In this document: piece after piece, positions 7,479 through 14,636 of the stretch
How the letters are laid out: each line of letters starts with the position of its first letter
Numbering within the stretch: the stretch's first letter is position 1
Assembly: GCA_945897545.1 (NCBI GenBank)
Contig: CAMDGJ010000025.1
Span: forward strand, 1 to 19,228
From: Flavobacterium psychrophilum
GTDB taxonomy: Bacteria; Bacteroidota; Bacteroidia; Flavobacteriales; Flavobacteriaceae
Reading direction: 5' to 3'
Length of the DNA stretch: 19,228 bases
Notes under the pieces: generated by a model
The model's input: only the letters and a program-made list of their open reading frames with translations
The model's database searches: none
Told to the model about the DNA's origin: nothing
Program-made: the position numbers and the translations under genes

Positions 7479-8807
7479 ATGAAAAAGAGTTTTCAAATAG
7501 TGCTGTTTTTGTCCTTTTCTTTTGGATTCTCCCAAAACAATCTTTTACAATCTGGCCCGATGGTGGGTTACTGTGAAATGAAAGAGGCTGTTATTTGGCT
7601 TCAAGCCAAAGAAAATGCTTCCGTAAAAATTGAATACTTTGCCTTGGATAATCCCGCGAAAGTATTTACTTCAGGTAATTACAATTCCTCTAAAGAAAAC
7701 GGTTTTACCTATCATATAATTTTAGACAAACTTGCACCCGGCAAAAAATACAAATACACCGTTTTTATCAATAATAAAAAACTCGTTTTGCCTTATGAAA
7801 CTTCGTTTTCATCCAAAAAATTATGGCAATGGCGAGAAGACGCACCTGATTTTACGGTTGCCATAGGTAGTTGTAATTATATAAACGAACCCGAACTAGA
7901 CCGTCCTGGAAAAGGTTACGGAAGCGGCTACCCTATTTTTGAATCCATAAATTCAAAAAATCCCGATATTATGATTTGGGGAGGCGATAATATCTATTTA
8001 CGGGAAGCCGATTGGGATAGTAAAACGGGGATTTTGCATCGTTACACACATTCTCGCTCCATAAAAGAGATGCAACCATTGCTGGCAAAAACACAAAATT
8101 TTGCTATTTGGGACGATCATGATTTTGGTCCTAACGATAGTGACAGAAGTTTTTACAACAAAAATCTAACTTTAGAAGCGTTCAAAGATTTCTGGGCAAA
8201 CAAAAGCTATGGAATGAATCCAGAACAAAACGAGGGTAATTATTCTACTTTCAACTGGGGTGACGCTCAATTTTTCTTGCTTGACGACCGTTTCTTTAAA
8301 TCTCCAAACGATAGAAAAACGGGAGAAAGGACAATCCTTGGCAACGAACAATTTGAATGGTTGATAGACGCTCTTTCTAGTTCAAATGCCTCTTTTAAAA
8401 TCATCTATATTGGCGGTCAAGTAATCACAACTGCAGCACGATTCGAAAATTACGCTACTTATCCTGAAGAAAGAGAAAAATTATTGAAAGAAATTGAAGC
8501 CAATAAAATAAAAGGAGTGCTGTTTTTATCTGGCGACAGGCACTTTGCTGAATTGTCAAAATTAAACAGAAACGGAACCTATCCACTTTATGATTGGACT
8601 GTTTCTCCATTAACTTCTGGCATTGGCGAATCTTATAAACAGGATAAGAACACGAATCAAGTGGAAGGAAGTTTGTTTGCTATGAATAACTTTGGAACAA
8701 TTTCATTTTCTGGAAACAAAGAAAACCGCCAAATGAAATTATCCTTATTTGACAAAGAAGGAGCAGCATTGTGGAATAAAGTAATTTTAAAAAAGGAGTT
8801 GGAATAA
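7479..8807 (+). CDS. Secreted PhoD-like alkaline phosphatase family protein
   Basis: A 442-residue exported metallophosphoesterase. The ATG at 7479 is chosen over the in-frame GTG at 7467 because it starts the signal peptide (MKKSFQIVLFLSFSFGFSQ). Residues about 21-115 form the Fn3-like N-terminal domain of PhoD proteins (LAPGKKYKYTVFINN). The metal-binding catalytic domain follows: AIGSCNY (129-134), IWGGDNIY (166-173), WDDHDFGPNDSD (211-222), LLDDRFF (267-273) and SGDRHFAEL (351-359). The spacing of Asp, Asn and His ligands is that of the PhoD/DUF7800-type phosphodiesterase family. The substrate is probably phosphate esters or diesters in the periplasm or outside, but specificity cannot be read here. 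No pho-box is recognised. It is a single gene, converging on the minus-strand gene that ends at 8812. Confidence 0.92.
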   Translation: MKKSFQIVLFLSFSFGFSQNNLLQSGPMVGYCEMKEAVIWLQAKENASVKIEYFALDNPAKVFTSGNYNSSKENGFTYHIILDKLAPGKKYKYTVFINNKKLVLPYETSFSSKKLWQWREDAPDFTVAIGSCNYINEPELDRPGKGYGSGYPIFESINSKNPDIMIWGGDNIYLREADWDSKTGILHRYTHSRSIKEMQPLLAKTQNFAIWDDHDFGPNDSDRSFYNKNLTLEAFKDFWANKSYGMNPEQNEGNYSTFNWGDAQFFLLDDRFFKSPNDRKTGERTILGNEQFEWLIDALSSSNASFKIIYIGGQVITTAARFENYATYPEEREKLLKEIEANKIKGVLFLSGDRHFAELSKLNRNGTYPLYDWTVSPLTSGIGESYKQDKNTNQVEGSLFAMNNFGTISFSGNKENRQMKLSLFDKEGAALWNKVILKKELE

Positions 8808-8811
8808 GTTT

Positions 8812-9162
8812 CTAATATTTGTTCCTGAACCAGACTTTTTGCCATTCACGTTTCAAAATCAAAAAAGCAACTTCTTCAGAAAGAATCACTAAATCAGAAC
8901 CATCAAGTTTTTTTATTTGGTCTTCAGATACATCTATAATGTAGAGTAAATTGAGATATTCGGCAAATTTATATTGAATCAATCGGAAGATCTTCTCATG
9001 CAATTGGATTTTTAATTCCTCGGGCGAAATGCTCATTGGAAAATCTATTCCTTCATTGGCTAGATTAAAATCCTTATTGATTTGCTCAATCAATTTAAGG
9101 TATAAAGCTTCCTTCTGGGCTTCTTGAAACAGCAAATCGGCATTTATTGGAGTGATGTACAT
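8812..9162 (-). CDS. Small protein of unknown function
   Basis: A 116-residue, mainly helical, soluble protein with no signal peptide or membrane segment. It begins MYITPINADLLFQEAQKEALYLKLIEQIN and ends EVAFLILKREWQKVWFRNKY. Its clean start, codon use like its neighbours and tight convergence with the phosphatase gene (four bases between stops) support a real gene. No motif suggests an activity, and I do not recognise the family. It looks like one of the short lineage-restricted flavobacterial proteins. Confidence 0.72.
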   Translation of the reverse strand: MYITPINADLLFQEAQKEALYLKLIEQINKDFNLANEGIDFPMSISPEELKIQLHEKIFRLIQYKFAEYLNLLYIIDVSEDQIKKLDGSDLVILSEEVAFLILKREWQKVWFRNKY

Positions 9163-9233
9163 AATTTAAATTTAAACGGCGATTTTAATGACAATTTCAA
9201 TATTCGTAAGTATTCAGTCGTAACAACAATTTG

Positions 9234-9372
9234 ACACAGATTCCAAAGATTCCATAGATTCCATAGATTATTTGCCTAAATCTTAAACGAATTGGACAAA
9301 TTTATTGCTTCGCAGCTAAACACAACAAAAAATGGTGTAATTTTTACATACATAATTTGTGAAATCTGTATC
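9234..9372. repeat. Degenerate CACAGATT-family inverted element
   Basis: Arm ACACAGATTCCAAAGATT (9234-9251) and arm AATTTGTGAAATCTGTATC (9354-9372) are imperfect complements and each resembles the arms at 7302-7355. About 100 bases lie between them, starting with a short tandem repeat. No gene is visible in the 9163-9415 gap. Confidence 0.5.
9239..9269. repeat. Short 9-base tandem repeat
   Basis: Units GATTCCAAA (9239-9247), GATTCCATA (9248-9256), GATTCCATA (9257-9265) and a partial GATT (9266-9269). It probably grew by slippage from the CACAGATTC unit of the surrounding inverted repeat. Confidence 0.7.
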
Positions 9373-9415
9373 TCTTTTCTTAAGATTGAGTGCAAATTTA
9401 CTATGAGTTCAATAG

Positions 9416-10186
9416 TTACTTGTATTCAAATTGATTTTTGGTATTACCGTTAATTAGATTTTTATTTCTTTTGAATTTCCAATAATCTATAATTTTTACC
9501 AACAGCACATCTCCTCCAGCATAGAAAAAAACGGCTCCCATCGGCGGATTTACTGCTGGAATTACTCCAAACGTTTTTGGAACCCATTTCCAACATTGAA
9601 AATAGGTTCCAAACAATTCAATAAATATTACACAAATGGCAATGAAATAATACAAGTTTTGCCATTTTTTTCTTTTCAAAAGTAAAAAGAAGAAAACACC
9701 AAAAATTAAAGAAAAAAGGTCGTTCAGAAAAACTCCAACTGAAAGAAATAATACGATAAATCCAATAGCAAACTGTTTTTTGAGAAGTTTGTCATTCCTC
9801 AGAGCCCATTCTGTATGAGCAAAAACATAACCTGAAGCATAAACGATAGCGTGACCAAAAGGAACATAAAGTGGGATGACAACTGTTCTATAATCATACA
9901 TTCCTAGCAAGCTGCTAAAAATTAATTCCCCTATATAGGATAAAAAAACCATTACAACCATCAATTTCCTTAAGTATGACCCAGAAACCAAAAAGAAAAA
10001 TGAAAAATATACTACCGCTAAAAGGTTTACAATTTGCCTTCCGTCGAAATAATTTGCAGCAAAATAAACACTGTCTATTCCTAAAGCCAAGATAGTAAAA
10101 AGAGTAAAGAAAACGGCAAAGAACAATTGCTTTTTAGCATCGCACCCTTTATCGTTGAAGAAAATTTGGCTTAAAATAGTGTTCAT
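9416..10186 (-). CDS. Polytopic membrane protein of unknown function
   Basis: A 256-residue inner-membrane protein with about seven to eight hydrophobic segments (roughly 20-45, 50-70, 72-94, 101-121, 137-157, 158-171, 177-197 and 216-231) and a basic, Asn/Lys-rich tail. Notable conserved-looking stretches are GELIFSSLLGMYDYR followed by IPLYVPFGHAIVY (86-116), ELFGTYFQCWKW (190-201) and NPPMGAVFFYAGGDVLL (213-229). It starts 17 bases after the polyprenyl synthetase stop on the same strand, so the two form an operon. This suggests a role linked to isoprenoid lipids, but no family is recognised with confidence. A faint pattern resemblance to carotenoid hydratases (DUF422/CruF) is discussed in the findings. 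Confidence 0.85.
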   Translation of the reverse strand: MNTILSQIFFNDKGCDAKKQLFFAVFFTLFTILALGIDSVYFAANYFDGRQIVNLLAVVYFSFFFLVSGSYLRKLMVVMVFLSYIGELIFSSLLGMYDYRTVVIPLYVPFGHAIVYASGYVFAHTEWALRNDKLLKKQFAIGFIVLFLSVGVFLNDLFSLIFGVFFFLLLKRKKWQNLYYFIAICVIFIELFGTYFQCWKWVPKTFGVIPAVNPPMGAVFFYAGGDVLLVKIIDYWKFKRNKNLINGNTKNQFEYK

Positions 10187-10203
10187 AAATTAAAATCAAA
10201 TCA

Positions 10204-11178
10204 TTACACCTTTCTCTCCATCAAATTTTCGCCAAAAGATCGCAAGACTGCTTTTTTATCCTCGGAAATGTTCATTTTTTCCAAAGTTTCAAAAGCTTTT
10301 AGCGTGAAGTCCTGAATGGATTTCTGAGTTGCTACAGATGCTCCTGTAGCATTGAAAATTTCTCTAACAGCATTAATTTTATCTAAATTATCTTCGGGTT
10401 GAATGGAAAAATAATGCAATAATTGCTGTTTTTCTTCTGGTTTAGAAAACTCAATAGCTTTCAGATACAAATAGGTTTTTTTGTTCTCAATAATATCACC
10501 CCCTACTTGTTTGCCAAAGGTTTCCGGATTGCCAAAAGCATCTAAATAATCGTCTTGCAACTGGAACGCCAATCCTAAATTAAGCCCAAAATTATAAATC
10601 AAATTGGCATTTTCCTCTGACGTTTCGGCTATAATCGACCCCATTTTCATGGCTGCAGCAACAAGAACGGCTGTTTTATACTCAATCATTTTTAAGTATT
10701 CAGTAATAGTAACATCGGTTCGGGTTTCAAAATCGACATCATATTGCTGCCCTTCGCACACTTCGAGAGCTGTTTTACTGAATAATTTAGCCAAATCCCT
10801 GAAAACAGATGGTTCGTACTGTTCAAAATGTTGGTACGCAAGAATCAACATTGCATCGCCAGAAAGAATTCCCGTGTTGATGTTCCACTTTTCGTGAACG
10901 GTACTATTGCCTCTTCGCAAGGGTGCATCGTCCATAATATCATCGTGTACCAGCGAAAAATTATGAAAAACTTCAACGGCCATTGCTGCTGGTAAAGCTA
11001 ATCTATAATCAGTATTAAAAATATCGGTAGTCATCAAAGTCAAAACAGGGCGCAATCTTTTGCCTCCTAATTCCAAGATATAAGCTATAGGTTGGTATAG
11101 ATTTTTCGGTTCCTTTTCAATGTTTTGGCTTTCTAAATAGCGCAAAAATTGCTCTTGATATTCGTTAATGGACAGCAT
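10204..11178 (-). CDS. Polyprenyl synthetase, probably short-chain (GGPP-type)
   Basis: Cytoplasmic trans-prenyltransferase that adds isopentenyl diphosphate units to an allylic diphosphate. It has 324 residues, normal for the family. Visible motifs: GGKRLRP (38-44), the first Asp-rich motif DDIMD (79-83) with following RRG, and the second Asp-rich motif DDYLD (209-213) in QLQDDYLDAFG. Lys168/Thr169 (EYKTA) and Gln144 (EGQQYD) are the usual pyrophosphate and metal contacts. The fifth residue before the first motif is Phe74; an aromatic there normally limits chain length, which favours geranylgeranyl diphosphate over a C35-C45 quinone side chain. That reading is inference. The ATG at 11178 gives a family-typical N-terminus. 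It heads a two-gene unit with the membrane protein downstream, divergent from yceI. Confidence 0.94.
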   Translation of the reverse strand: MLSINEYQEQFLRYLESQNIEKEPKNLYQPIAYILELGGKRLRPVLTLMTTDIFNTDYRLALPAAMAVEVFHNFSLVHDDIMDDAPLRRGNSTVHEKWNINTGILSGDAMLILAYQHFEQYEPSVFRDLAKLFSKTALEVCEGQQYDVDFETRTDVTITEYLKMIEYKTAVLVAAAMKMGSIIAETSEENANLIYNFGLNLGLAFQLQDDYLDAFGNPETFGKQVGGDIIENKKTYLYLKAIEFSKPEEKQQLLHYFSIQPEDNLDKINAVREIFNATGASVATQKSIQDFTLKAFETLEKMNISEDKKAVLRSFGENLMERKV

Positions 11179-11271
11179 TACTTTTTTGTTTTAAATTTAA
11201 GTTTTATTGTGTACAAAGTAACTTAAAAAACGGGAGACTTTAAAAGGGAAATAATTTTTTTAAAAATACTA

Positions 11272-11301
11272 AGGAAACTATATTGGTATTCAAAGTTTCC
11301 T
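11272..11301. promoter_or_regulatory. Candidate TetR operator in the yceI promoter
   Basis: Inverted repeat AGGAAACT (11272-11279), 14 bases, AGTTTCCT (11294-11301). It covers the -33 element and ends just before the -7 box, so a bound repressor would block RNA polymerase. The same arms, spacing and distance to the -7 box occur in the tetR promoter at 11927-11954. Confidence 0.72.
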
Positions 11302-11312
11302 GTCTATATTTG
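11283..11312 (+). promoter_or_regulatory. yceI promoter
   Basis: TTG at 11283-11285, a 19-base spacer, and TATATTTG at 11305-11312 match the Bacteroidota -33/-7 consensus TTG and TAnnTTTG closely. The predicted transcript starts near 11318, about 45 bases before the ATG at 11364, which rules out in-frame starts further upstream. Confidence 0.8.
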
Positions 11313-11363
11313 CAGCTAAATTATTACCAACGATTACGTTTTTACGTTTTAATCCTACTTACT

Positions 11364-11879
11364 ATGACAACAAAATGGACTATTGACGCTGACCAATCTG
11401 ATGTTGTAATCAAGATGAAAGATGCTACAATAACTTATTTAGGCGGAAACACCAACCATTTTAGTGGTTTTGTGTCCATTTATAAAGATGAGTTAGAAGA
11501 TGCTTCTGTAGAATTTTATCTAGATAATACTACTAATCCCACTCAAACAAGGCATTACCAATTGCCAGTAAATAATAAAAACAATTTGAACAAAAAACCA
11601 CTCGTACGTTTTAAATCGACTTCTTTTCAAAAGATTAAAAATAACCTCAACTTTTTTAAAGGTTATTTGACGATAAAAGATATTACGAAAATGGTTGAAC
11701 TCGATGCGGAATTCATTGGAATAAACAACTACAATGGGGTAAAAAAAGCGGCTTTTGAAATAAAAGGAGAAATAAACCGCAACGACTTTGGATTGGACAA
11801 GAACTTCAATTCTTCGAAAGAGCAATTTGGTTTTGGGAAAAATCTTAAATTGTTTGCCAATTTAGAATTTTCGATTTAA
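11364..11879 (+). CDS. YceI-family lipid-binding-type protein, cytoplasmic form
   Basis: A 171-residue YceI-like lipocalin-fold protein, a family that binds polyisoprenoid or other amphiphilic lipids in a beta-barrel. Characteristic segments: WTIDADQSDVVIKMKDATI (5-23), FSGFVSIYKDELEDASVEF, FFKGYLTIKDITKMVELDAEF, AAFEIKGEINRNDFGL. Unlike many members it lacks a signal peptide: the ATG at 11364 gives MTTKWTIDADQ directly, and upstream in-frame codons lie inside the promoter. It is therefore predicted to be cytoplasmic. Flavobacterial relatives often sit beside TetR regulators. The shared inverted repeat in its promoter suggests repression by the TetR protein encoded just downstream. Confidence 0.9.
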   Translation: MTTKWTIDADQSDVVIKMKDATITYLGGNTNHFSGFVSIYKDELEDASVEFYLDNTTNPTQTRHYQLPVNNKNNLNKKPLVRFKSTSFQKIKNNLNFFKGYLTIKDITKMVELDAEFIGINNYNGVKKAAFEIKGEINRNDFGLDKNFNSSKEQFGFGKNLKLFANLEFSI

Positions 11880-11882
11880 CAT

Positions 11883-11910
11883 TTTAACAGAACATTTTAT
11901 ATCTGTTAAG
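11883..11910 (+). terminator. Possible weak terminator after yceI
   Basis: TTAACAGA (11884-11891) pairs with TCTGTTAA (11902-11909), loop of 10, starting four bases after the yceI stop. The T-run is delayed (11922-11926), so termination may be partial or the hairpin may serve mRNA stability. Confidence 0.35.
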
Positions 11911-11926
11911 TTAAGGTAATCTTTTT

Positions 11927-11954
11927 GGAAACTCATTTAGAATAAAAAGTTTCC
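11927..11954. promoter_or_regulatory. Candidate TetR autoregulatory operator
   Basis: GGAAACT (11927-11933), 14 bases, AGTTTCC (11948-11954), followed after four bases by a TAnnTTTG box. The arms, spacing and distance to the -7 box are identical to those upstream of yceI. It lies directly upstream of the tetR gene, as expected for autoregulation. Confidence 0.72.
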
Positions 11955-11958
11955 GCCT

Positions 11959-11966
11959 TACATTTG
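11959..11966 (+). promoter_or_regulatory. -7 box of the tetR-efflux operon promoter
   Basis: TACATTTG matches TAnnTTTG. At the position that holds TTG in the yceI promoter there is TTA (11937-11939), suggesting a weaker -33 element. The predicted start is about 40 bases before the tetR ATG. Confidence 0.65.
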
Positions 11967-12010
11967 AATTTAAAAATAGTAAAGAGTCTGAACATACTGC
12001 AGCGAAAGTA

Positions 12011-12607
12011 ATGAAAGAAAAAATTATAGAAAAAGCCATCGATTTATTTATGAAACTAGGTTTCAAGAGTGTCACAATGGATGATATTGCTGGAGAAATG
12101 TGCATTTCTAAAAAAACTATCTATAAATATTTCTGCAATAAAGAACTCCTTATCGAAGAAACTACTGAAACAGTTCATAAAGCTATCCATAAAAGTATAG
12201 GCACCATTGTAGAAAAAAAACACAATGCAATAGAAGAGAATTTTGAGATTAGAAAAATGTTCAAAGAAATGTTTAAGTCTGCCGACACATCTCCTGCTTA
12301 TCAATTAAAAAAACATTATCCAGAAATATACAATACGGTAATGTCGCGAGAAATAAATGAATGCAATGCGGTTTTTAAGCAAAATATACAAAAAGGAATT
12401 CAACAAGGATTGTACCGAATAGGAGTTGCGATCGACACCTACGTCGATTTCTATTACACCTTGATTTTTAGTATTAACGGCAACGTTAGTTCTGGAGTAG
12501 AATCAAACGAAAAAGAATTACAAGCATTAGAATACCATACTAGAGCAATGGCAACGCCAGCAGGAATTACTGAACTCGAAAAACAATTACAAAATTACAC
12601 CAAATAA
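12011..12607 (+). CDS. TetR/AcrR-family transcriptional regulator
   Basis: A 198-residue one-component repressor. The N-terminal helix-turn-helix is clear: KIIEKAIDLFMKLGFKSVTMDDIAGEMCISKKTIYKYFCNKELLI (residues 4-48, recognition helix about 33-40). The C-terminal helical half (about 55-198) would form the ligand pocket and dimer face; ligands for efflux-linked members are usually amphiphilic toxic compounds. It is the first gene of the efflux operon, and its stop overlaps the tolC start by one base (TAATG), implying translational coupling. The inverted repeat upstream (11927-11954), repeated at yceI, is the likely binding site. Confidence 0.93.
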   Translation: MKEKIIEKAIDLFMKLGFKSVTMDDIAGEMCISKKTIYKYFCNKELLIEETTETVHKAIHKSIGTIVEKKHNAIEENFEIRKMFKEMFKSADTSPAYQLKKHYPEIYNTVMSREINECNAVFKQNIQKGIQQGLYRIGVAIDTYVDFYYTLIFSINGNVSSGVESNEKELQALEYHTRAMATPAGITELEKQLQNYTK

Positions 12608-13944
12608 TGAAAAACCTATTTTTAATACCCCTACTCGTTTTAGTGCTATCAACGAAAGCGCAAGAACAACAAAAAAGCTTCGGTTTTAGTCTGGAACAAG
12701 CTATAAGTCACGCATTAATTTATAATTATTCGGCTATAAATGCAGGACGCGACATCGAAGCCTCTAAAGAAAAAAAATGGGAAACTACCGCTGCGGGCTT
12801 ACCACAAATTAATGCTGGATTAGATTATATGAATAATTTCGTATTGCAAAAATCAGTAGTTCCTGCGGAATTTTTTGGCGGCGAACCTGGAACTTATGCA
12901 ACTGTAGCGTTTGGAACAAAACACAGCATGATACTGCGCTCCACTTTAAGCCAATTGATTTTTGATGGATCCTATATTGTTGCGTTACAAGCTTCGAAAA
13001 CCTATTTAAAGTTTTACGAAAATGCAAAACAAAAAACAAATGTAGAAATCAAAGAAGCGGTAATTAACGCCTACGGAAATGTTTTATTAGCCGAAGAAAG
13101 CATCGCTATCCTCGAAAAAAACAAAACCACTTTAGAAAAAACATTGGCTGACACCAAAGCAACTTTCAAAAACGGATTGATTGAAGAAGAAAATGTCGAA
13201 CAATTACAAATCACGCTGACCTCCATAAATAGTACTTTAAACTACAACAAAAGATTAGTAGATGTATCTTACAAAATGCTGAAAATAACGCTAGGAATTG
13301 ACATTAATGACAATGTAAAACTAACTGATAAATTAGACAACTTGACGACTTCTAATTTAGACTTGGCCTTTTCAAAAAATGAATTCACAATTACCGACAA
13401 TGCAAATTATCAAATGGCACTGAATTTTCAAGAACAAAGAAATTTAGAATTAAAACTGCAAAAAAGTAAGGCCTTGCCATCATTATCCGCCAACCTAAAC
13501 TTTGGATACACCGCTTTTAAAGATAAATTTCAGTTTTTTACGCAAAATCAAAACTGGTTCAATTATTCAAATCTTGGCGTAAGCTTAAATGTGCCCATTT
13601 TCAGTAGTTTGGCTAGAAGTTCTAGAACACAACAAGCCAAAATAGCTTTAGATCAAGCCAATACTCAATTGTCTGAAGCAGAACAAAAAATTAGATTACA
13701 ATATGCTGCCGCCAAAAGCGATTACGAATTTAGCATCGAAGAATATGCAACAGCAAAATCGAATTTGAATCTTGCCGAAAGAATCGAAAAAAAGCAACAA
13801 ATAAAATTTAGCGAAGGTTTATCGTCTAGTTTTGATTACAATGATGCCCAAAGACAATTGTATTCTGGTCAACAAAAATACCTTCAAACTATGGTCGATG
13901 TAATCAACAAAAAAGCAGCTTTAGAAAAAATAATTAATAAGTAA
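12607..13944 (+). CDS. TolC-family outer-membrane efflux protein
   Basis: Outer-membrane channel of a tripartite pump, 445 residues, a usual length for Bacteroidota TolC homologues. Signal peptide 1-18 (MKNLFLIPLLVLVLSTKA). Two OEP repeats follow: first about 25-215 (SLEQAISHALIYNYSAINAGRDIEASK ... AYGNVLLAEESIAILEKNK), second about 255-440 (NLELKLQKSKALPSLSANLNFGYTAF ... LNVPIFSSLARSSRTQQAKIALDQA ... EGLSSSFDYNDAQRQLYSGQQKYLQ). The helical stretches form the periplasmic tunnel and the short strands the barrel. It starts inside the tetR stop codon. The next operon gene is 690 bases away because the transposase element (14001-14611) lies between. Confidence 0.95.
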   Translation: MKNLFLIPLLVLVLSTKAQEQQKSFGFSLEQAISHALIYNYSAINAGRDIEASKEKKWETTAAGLPQINAGLDYMNNFVLQKSVVPAEFFGGEPGTYATVAFGTKHSMILRSTLSQLIFDGSYIVALQASKTYLKFYENAKQKTNVEIKEAVINAYGNVLLAEESIAILEKNKTTLEKTLADTKATFKNGLIEEENVEQLQITLTSINSTLNYNKRLVDVSYKMLKITLGIDINDNVKLTDKLDNLTTSNLDLAFSKNEFTITDNANYQMALNFQEQRNLELKLQKSKALPSLSANLNFGYTAFKDKFQFFTQNQNWFNYSNLGVSLNVPIFSSLARSSRTQQAKIALDQANTQLSEAEQKIRLQYAAAKSDYEFSIEEYATAKSNLNLAERIEKKQQIKFSEGLSSSFDYNDAQRQLYSGQQKYLQTMVDVINKKAALEKIINK

Positions 13945-14001
13945 TAAATAATAATCCGTAATTATAAAATATTGGAATATAAAATCGGCGCTTTTATTTA
14001 C

Positions 14002-14066
14002 ATCCCGTAGGGATTAAATGTTGGTAGAAAATAAATTATTAATGTTAAATTTTGTCCCGTAGGGAC
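14002..14066. repeat. Left palindrome doublet of the transposase element
   Basis: Palindromes at 14002-14014 and 14054-14066 with the conserved GTTGGTAGAAA motif between them (14020-14030). The inner palindrome ends ten bases before the transposase ATG, so its hairpin could also hold back translation. Confidence 0.85.
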
Positions 14067-14075
14067 TATACAAAT

Positions 14076-14537
14076 ATGGCAAATACCTATACGCAAATTC
14101 ACATTCATTTTGTATTTGCAGTAAAATATAGATTAGGAATTATTCAATCTGAATGGAAAGAGGAATTATACAAGTACATAACAGGAATCACACATAACAA
14201 TAGCCACAAACTATTGGCAATAAATGGAATGCCCGATCACGTCCATATATTGATTGGCATTAGACCTTCACAATCTATTTCAGATTTAATGAAAGATATA
14301 AAGCAAAGTTCTTCGAAATGGATAAATGAAAATAAATTCACGAAAGCGCATTTTGAATGGCAAGAAGGCTACGGCGCTTTTTCGTACAGCAAATCACAAA
14401 TTGACAATGTTATTAGATACATTCAAAATCAAGAGGAACATCACAAAACAAAAACCTTTATAGAGGAATATTTAGAAATATTACAAAATTTTGAAATAGA
14501 ATATGACGAAAAATATATTTTCAAAGAATTAATTTAA
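14076..14537 (+). CDS. REP-associated tyrosine transposase (IS200-like, Y1 HUH family)
   Basis: A 153-residue single-strand transposase. The HUH metal-binding motif is DHVHILIG with His55 and His57. The catalytic tyrosine is most likely Tyr115 in VIRYIQNQ, followed by the EEHHK and FIEEYLEIL segment typical of REP-associated transposases. The N-terminal strand TYTQIHIHFVFAVKYR and the GYGAFSYSKSQI stretch are also family hallmarks. All key residues are present, so the protein could be active. The ATG at 14076 is preferred; an in-frame TTG at 14052 would place the start inside the terminal palindrome and add eight residues (MSRRDYTN) before the conserved N-terminus. Flanking palindrome doublets make it resemble a RAYT with its own REP sequences rather than a plain IS200. 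Confidence 0.9.
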   Translation: MANTYTQIHIHFVFAVKYRLGIIQSEWKEELYKYITGITHNNSHKLLAINGMPDHVHILIGIRPSQSISDLMKDIKQSSSKWINENKFTKAHFEWQEGYGAFSYSKSQIDNVIRYIQNQEEHHKTKTFIEEYLEILQNFEIEYDEKYIFKELI

Positions 14538-14545
14538 AAAGTATA

Positions 14546-14609
14546 GTCCCTACGGGACAAAAACAAACCATCAATACAAATTTCTACCAACATAAAGTTC
14601 CTACGGAAC
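14546..14609. repeat. Right palindrome doublet of the transposase element
   Basis: Palindromes at 14546-14558 and 14597-14609, inverted relative to the left end, with TTTCTACCAACAT (14581-14593) between. The outer palindrome ends 27 bases before the fusion-protein ATG. Confidence 0.85.
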
Positions 14610-14636
14610 AATATAAACAAACAAATACATATAAAT

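Larger units (their letters stand above)
14001..14611 (+). mobile_element. RAYT/IS200-like element with palindromic doublet ends
   Basis: One transposase gene lies between two inverted ends of about 70 bases. Each end carries two copies of a small palindrome: left ATCCC-GTA-GGGAT (14002-14014) and GTCCC-GTA-GGGAC (14054-14066); right GTCCC-TAC-GGGAC (14546-14558) and GTTCC-TAC-GGAAC (14597-14609). Palindrome centres are 51-52 bases apart in both ends. 14050-14071 is the exact reverse complement of 14541-14562 (22 bases), and ATGTTGGTAGAAA (14018-14030) is matched inverted at 14581-14593. No target duplication is seen, as expected for HUH single-strand transposition. The element separates tolC from the fusion-protein gene. 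Confidence 0.85.

Noticed and set aside
11283..11363. N-terminal extension of the YceI protein from an upstream TTG
   Set aside because: This stretch contains the -33 and -7 elements, so it is upstream of the transcript start.
14052..14075. Upstream TTG start for the transposase
   Set aside because: Would begin inside the terminal palindrome and adds eight residues not typical of the family; the ATG at 14076 fits the conserved N-terminus.
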